64,000 nucleotides of DNA, from positions 9,590,493 through 9,654,492 of the forward strand of contig NC_060115.1 in the NCBI RefSeq assembly GCF_021155765.1, read 5' to 3'. Source of the DNA: Diprion similis. Its lineage: Eukaryota > Arthropoda > Insecta > Hymenoptera > Diprionidae. The notes beneath the pieces are model-generated. The model worked only from the letters and a program-made list of their open reading frames with translations, was not told where the DNA came from and made no database searches. Made by a program: the position numbers and the translations under genes. The stretch's first letter is position 1. Every line of letters starts with the position of its first letter. This document shows positions 59,847 to 64,000 of the stretch, piece after piece.

Positions 59847-60974
59847 TTACTGTTTCTCCTTGAGTCCACCGAGAAGGGTGTGATTTTCCATAGTTGCGCT
59901 AAGATTGCTCAGGTTGCTAAGATTGCTAAGATTGCCAAGGTTACTTAGGTTGCCAAGATTCGGTTGGTGGGCGTAGTTCCTTATCTGGTGCAAGCTGATC
60001 AGCTGATTCGGGAAGGAAGTCGCGTTCTGATTACTCGTCGTGCCGGAAGTCACGCCGGCCGACGAGGTGGGCGAGGACTTCTGGGGGTTAAACGCCTCGT
60101 AGAGGTAGGGCCTGGACGCAGGGTGGTGGCTTCCGGGGTAGTGGAGGTGGTTCAGGGGGTTCAGGGGGTGCTGCATCGACGATATGGAGTTTATGGATAT
60201 TGACGATATCGGTGTGAACGCCGATGAGCTGTTCGGGTGGTTTCCGGGCTGCGGAGTCTGCTGCCGCGAGTCGTTCTCGATGGACTCCCTGTGTCCGTGG
60301 GGCAGGATCATGTCCGAGTTCTGGTTCTGGTGATAGTCCGTGTGGTGATGCGGAAGCCGCTCGTGCAGGTCGGATATCATCGAGTCCGGACTGACCTTTG
60401 GCCAGTAGTGGTCCTGGTGGTGGGACATCGCGTGGATGGAGGGCCTGAGGCCGCTGCCGATTATCGGCGGACGTTTGTCCGTCCTTTCCGCGTGCTTCTG
60501 CATGTGCTTTGCCAGGTAAGTTTCCTGGGTGTAGCTCTTGCCGCAGTACTGGCATATGTGCGTCTTGAGGTGCTTCGACTCCTTGTGCTTCGGTATGTGC
60601 TCGAGAAGGCTTGGCTCGTCGGAGAAGCACTTGTAGCACGAGTTGCACTTGTACGGTTTATCGGTCTGGTGACACCTCGAGTGGCTCTGGAGGTTGCTCA
60701 GTTGGCTAAACGCCTTCGTGCATCCAGGGTGCCTGCATTTGTACGGTTTGTCACCAGTATGCGTCCTGATATGCTGCTGAAGGTGGCTGAGCTGGGTGAA
60801 TTTTCGTTGGCATATCTCACATCGGTACGGTTTTATGCCAAGGTGAATCCTCGTGTGCTGCGAGAGATACGACGAGTTCGCGAACGCCTTCGAACACTGT
60901 GTGCATTTGTACGGTTTTGCCTCTCGCATGTGTATCTGCGTGTGAAGTTGCAGGTCCGCTTTGCTCCCGAATAT
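59847..60974 (-). CDS. rn: Rotund/squeeze-family C2H2 zinc-finger transcription factor, last coding exon
   Basis: This exon encodes 375 residues ending in TAA at 59,847-59,849. The acceptor TTCTTGTTGTTCCAG is just upstream (ending at 60,975) and the exon starts in phase 0 at IFGSKADLQLHTQIH. That is the second half (both His) of a finger whose Cys pair must be in an earlier exon outside the window. Five complete C2H2 fingers follow: Cys/His at 24/27/40/44, 52/55/68/72, 80/85/98/102 (C-x4-C), 110/113/126/130 and 141/144/157/161. Linkers include IHLGIKPY, THTGDKPY and CHQTDKPY. The finger block, with KHLKTHICQYCGKSYTQETY, is that of insect Rotund and Squeeze (related to LIN-29 and ZNF384), nuclear DNA-binding regulators of leg, eye and neuron development. 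The tail is His/Ser/Pro-rich, contains FPNQLISLHQIRNYAHQP and ends LLGGLKEKQ. Rotund and Squeeze share these fingers; I lean to rotund from the tail, without certainty. Confidence 0.9.
   Translation of the reverse strand: MFGSKADLQLHTQIHMREAKPYKCTQCSKAFANSSYLSQHTRIHLGIKPYRCEICQRKFTQLSHLQQHIRTHTGDKPYKCRHPGCTKAFSQLSNLQSHSRCHQTDKPYKCNSCYKCFSDEPSLLEHIPKHKESKHLKTHICQYCGKSYTQETYLAKHMQKHAERTDKRPPIIGSGLRPSIHAMSHHQDHYWPKVSPDSMISDLHERLPHHHTDYHQNQNSDMILPHGHRESIENDSRQQTPQPGNHPNSSSAFTPISSISINSISSMQHPLNPLNHLHYPGSHHPASRPYLYEAFNPQKSSPTSSAGVTSGTTSNQNATSFPNQLISLHQIRNYAHQPNLGNLSNLGNLSNLSNLSNLSATMENHTLLGGLKEKQ
59897..59962 (-). repeat. Coding short tandem repeat (NLS/NLG units)
   Basis: Within the zinc-finger exon, near-identical 9-bp units encode NLGNLSNLGNLSNLSNLSNL close to the C terminus. 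On the + strand these read as GCTAAGATT / GCCAAGGTT variants. The array is in frame, and unit-number changes would keep the frame. Confidence 0.9.
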
Positions 60975-61529
60975 CTGGAACAACAAGAAACATTTTCACG
61001 GTTATCAATGTGTCAGGATTTTTGCAAGATTCGTAACAGAAATATTTCTCTACAAATGCCAAACAGACAGGGTGTGTTTGAATCCCTGTCCAGTGCAACT
61101 CCAAGCTCAACCGTATCGCTAGTGAACCTATAATTATCGGCGATCCGCGATTCGTTGCATGTTCCAACTGATAGCATTCTCATCCAAAACCATTGAATCC
61201 GGGAGCAGAAAAGAGGTGCGCACGTATATGCTAATTTTCAAGACACCGCGTGTACTCCAAAACACTAAGAGTCGGGAGAAAAGATCGAGTTTGTCGTTTC
61301 AAGCCTGAACGCTAAATCTAATTGAAAAACCGTCTCTACTACTCTAAGAGACAGCGAGCCAATATTTGCCTCCTTAACGCGTTCGATGATTTTTTCTTGT
61401 TTCCAGCATTGTTTACCGAGCTGCAGCTTGCCTAGAGGAGACTCGATCAGGTGCTTAGACTTTGACACCATTAGACCAGCAGGTAAATTCCTACCTAAAT
61501 CATCAGGAGGACACACGATCAGCTATAAC

Positions 61530-62060
61530 GCGTGCAATTCTTGCGATTAATCGGAACCCACTGTACGCTGTGCGGTTGCAACGGCGCTGCGATTCGAGGC
61601 TTCAAGGAAGAGGGTGGTTTCCGCCCTAATCAGGACGCGTCGCCTTTGCTTTTCCGGCGGTACCAACGGCTCCTCGTCGATTCGGCGACATCGGGCGCAA
61701 GCCCCACCGTCCGGGCGTACCCGCTACCTGCCTGGTTATAAATAAATTCCAAGGAGGAACGAGCGGCGGCCGCAGCGGCGAGCACATACGAGACGTCGAG
61801 AGAGGCTGGCCTTGTCTATCATGGAATCGCCCCGGGGGCTACCTGACTGGCCGCGCAGCTACCGCATAGAGACGCCTCTGCGCTCATAAACCACAGACGC
61901 ACAAATAATTCATCTTCGTCACGAGATTCTGAGAGATATTAGGGATCCGCTTTACTTTGCTTTGTACCCGCGAGCCGGTCTGCCGGCCGGCCGGCCGCCG
62001 CGACGCCGATCCTTCAGGCTCTCCCCGCCTCTCGTCTCGTGCACGCTTTTATTTCGTATA
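61530..62060. promoter_or_regulatory. CpG-rich segment, possible regulatory region or alternative promoter
   Basis: Unlike its AT-rich surroundings, this stretch is dense in CG (GAGCGGCGGCCGCAGCGGCG near 61,762; CCGGCCGGCCGGCCGCCGCG near 61,984). A TATAAATA lies at 61,737-61,744 on the + strand. It sits about 0.6 kb upstream of the terminal exon, and rotund in Drosophila has alternative promoters sharing the last exons, so an internal promoter is conceivable. No first exon with a phase-compatible donor was identified. Confidence 0.25.
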
Positions 62061-63102
62061 ACGCAATCGGAACATCAGCCCGGAAAGGTGGAGGGTTAGC
62101 GAACTGCACCGCATTTGGGAAATAGCGAGTATGAAGATAAATTCATCTGCGTAAAAACGGTTATTTCGTTATTTGACACAGGAGTTGCGCACCGCGAGAC
62201 GGAGACTCTGAACTAATTTGTAACTCAATCTACTTTTATCTTCTGCAGTTTTTAAGTTCATCTGATATTCTGTACTCTCCCACCATTCGCTATATCTATA
62301 TTACTGCCTGATTGCATAGAACCCTTTAATCTTTTGCGGTTCTTAGGGGGTTTGATCCCGGAGCCTGAAAGGACTCTATATATGTACCTATCTTTAATCT
62401 ATCTATATGAACTTGTTTCGACACTGCTTTACGATACGATTGGAATAAATTCAGGGATTGAAATTAATAATAAAAAAGTAAATTTAATTAAAACATACCA
62501 GCTTGTCAAAGAGAGGTACAATATACGATTATAACTCGACGATACAAACATGACCGAAATACACATAATTCCGATCCGAAACAAAGCGAGTGGATTATTG
62601 ATGAAAGTATAACGGGGTATTAAATACCAAACGGGTGCAGGACGTAATTTTGTTCATTGCAGTTATTCCAAGCTTCACAGTAAGTTGACGGCAAAACAGT
62701 GTTGCCTGATGCCTGGTGACCCTATACAGCATTCTTCGCTTTACCATAGATGGGACATAACTAGACCTATGCATTACAGCCAGTAAATGTATAACTGATC
62801 ATTATATTAGTAATAAAAATAATAACTCTGCGAATGCACGTTGCAAACTTAGTTCCGGCCAAATTTGAAGTACAAGCACCTATGGCTGGCTCGAACTTCG
62901 GAATTTTGAACTCGAAGGATTGAAATGTGTTAAAATGTGTAAGCTTGAAAAACGTGTGTAAGCCCAGAACATTAATATTTACGCAAACGATTATCAACTA
63001 TGTATAATCTAAGGTATGTATCTCGGTGATAAAAAAAAAGAAAAAAGAAAAAGACTAGAATCAAGAAAAAAAAAACCGTCACGTGTGTTGTAAAGCTGGG
63101 CC

Positions 63103-63144
63103 GCAGGCAGGCAGCCAGGCAGGTAGGTAGGTAGGTAGGTAGGT
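63103..63144. repeat. (GCAG)n-(GGTA)n microsatellite
   Basis: GCAGGCAGGCAGCCAGGCAG passes directly into six GGTA units, a compound tetranucleotide repeat. Confidence 0.9.
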
Positions 63145-64000
63145 TTATAGACGTAGGTAATGATATAATTTAACAGCTGACGGCACACGTCCTTTCGCGG
63201 TCTCATATATTGTGTATACACACAGAGACACAAACACACACCGATGTCTATATATTCACGAGAGCAATCCACCAATCTGTGCAGTGATATTTTTTATTTC
63301 CTCCTTTCGAAATTTGTCCTTGCAGAGAAGTCAAGTTCGCGCAAGGCCCACGTAATCTCGCCTCTGGCCGCACAAGAACGCCGTATAGTCCGGAGACGAT
63401 GCCTTATTACACACACCTAGTATAGTCCGTGTCCTAGAAGTCTGGATCAGACTCGGCGCGAGATGGAGGGAGCCGGAGAGAGGAAAAAGGCGAGAAAGAG
63501 AGAGAAGCAGAGTCGAGAGAAATACGCGTAGGTTCTGAAACACGGAATCGAGTAGGTATATCGGTATAGTTAGGTTGGTACCTAAGTTCTTTTGCGCTCA
63601 CACGTGATCCTGCTACAAATTTATTCCTAAATCCAGATGCGCGACATCGCCTTTGGTACATATTTAACGATGCTGCTTTGGACGAAGTCGAGTTGCGGTA
63701 TAATATTTTTCTTTTGGAAAAAAAGGAAGGCGCAAAAAAAAAAAAAAAAAAAAGAAACAGAAACATCTTCCGGAAAGTCCACCGTAGTCGGACTGCACGC
63801 GGTGCTGGTGTTCGAGATCGCAGATCACCGATCTTCGCCGGCCCTGACCTGCGCGTCAAATAATTTTGCGCACCCGTGTTGCCGAGGTAATTACCAGCCG
63901 TAACTCTTTGATGCCTAGTCGAGACTCGATTTACACAGCTGAAGTGCGAACAAAAGCAAAAAACTGAGCTGAGAAGCGACGGGAGAGAGAAACAAAATAG

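Larger units (their letters stand above)
60975..64000. other. Intron upstream of the last zinc-finger exon
   Basis: No further zinc-finger or other convincing coding exon occurs on the - strand up to the window edge, so the intron is more than 3 kb. The sequence is AT-rich except for a CpG-rich segment (61,530-62,060). Simple repeats include a GGTA run near 63,120 and an A-run at about 63,737-63,752. Open frames here lack domains and mostly overlap on both strands. Confidence 0.5.

Noticed and set aside
60088..61133. Large overlapping frames on both strands at the zinc-finger exon (186 and 298 codons)
   Set aside because: They are alternative-frame shadows of the C2H2 coding exon; only the - frame ending at 59,847 shows conserved fingers.

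Overview
The window is nuclear DNA of an insect, probably a hymenopteran (possibly a sawfly or wasp). Protein-coding DNA is sparse and split by canonical GT-AG introns. The recognisable proteins are insect regulators: a CBP/p300 (nejire)-type NCBD exon and a rotund/squeeze-type C2H2 zinc-finger exon. The single-copy DNA is AT-rich with many microsatellites and small inverted-repeat elements. No prokaryotic, viral or tRNA/rRNA gene was found. The species cannot be fixed from the sequence alone.

Layout. (1) 1-5.1 kb: mostly intronic, with the last two coding exons of a CBP-like gene on the + strand. (2) 5.87-6.13 kb: a complete single-exon gene for an 85-residue secreted protein with six cysteines in mirror-symmetric spacing. 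(3) 6.1-10.4 kb: non-coding DNA holding three inverted-repeat (MITE/foldback-like) elements. (4) 10.46-52.87 kb: one huge satellite array on a 304-bp repeat. From 11,347 to 51,777 there are 127 repeat intervals. Every base of length is explained by 304-bp units, one 1,828-bp retrotransposon insertion and two identical 3-bp deletions. Two sequence types, here called A and B, are zoned A-B-mixed-A. Higher-order duplications of 3, 6, 20 and about 48 monomers are visible. Diverged, longer monomers (about 340 bp) lie at both edges. (5) Inside the array at 13.3-15.2 kb sits a 5'-truncated non-LTR retrotransposon whose reverse transcriptase frame is still open. The 3' end of a second such element closes the homogeneous array at 51.93 kb. 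Both are joined to the satellite by their 3' tails after the same telomere-like GGGGTTAG of the monomer. (6) 52.9-59.8 kb: AT-rich non-coding DNA with a TA-flanked MITE, probably including the 3' UTR of the zinc-finger gene. (7) 59.85-60.97 kb on the - strand: the last coding exon of a rotund/squeeze-family transcription factor. (8) 61-64 kb: its upstream intron, including a CpG-rich stretch.

The genes do not form a functional unit. They are unrelated loci flanking a large block of satellite DNA. The most notable feature is the satellite and its evolutionary record: homogenised core, relict edges, nested duplications, and retrotransposon junctions at one recurring site. The many 60-97-codon open frames within it are by-products of the repeat, not genes. 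The text above separates what is read directly (repeat arithmetic, motifs, splice signals) from what is inferred (organism, gene status, mechanism).
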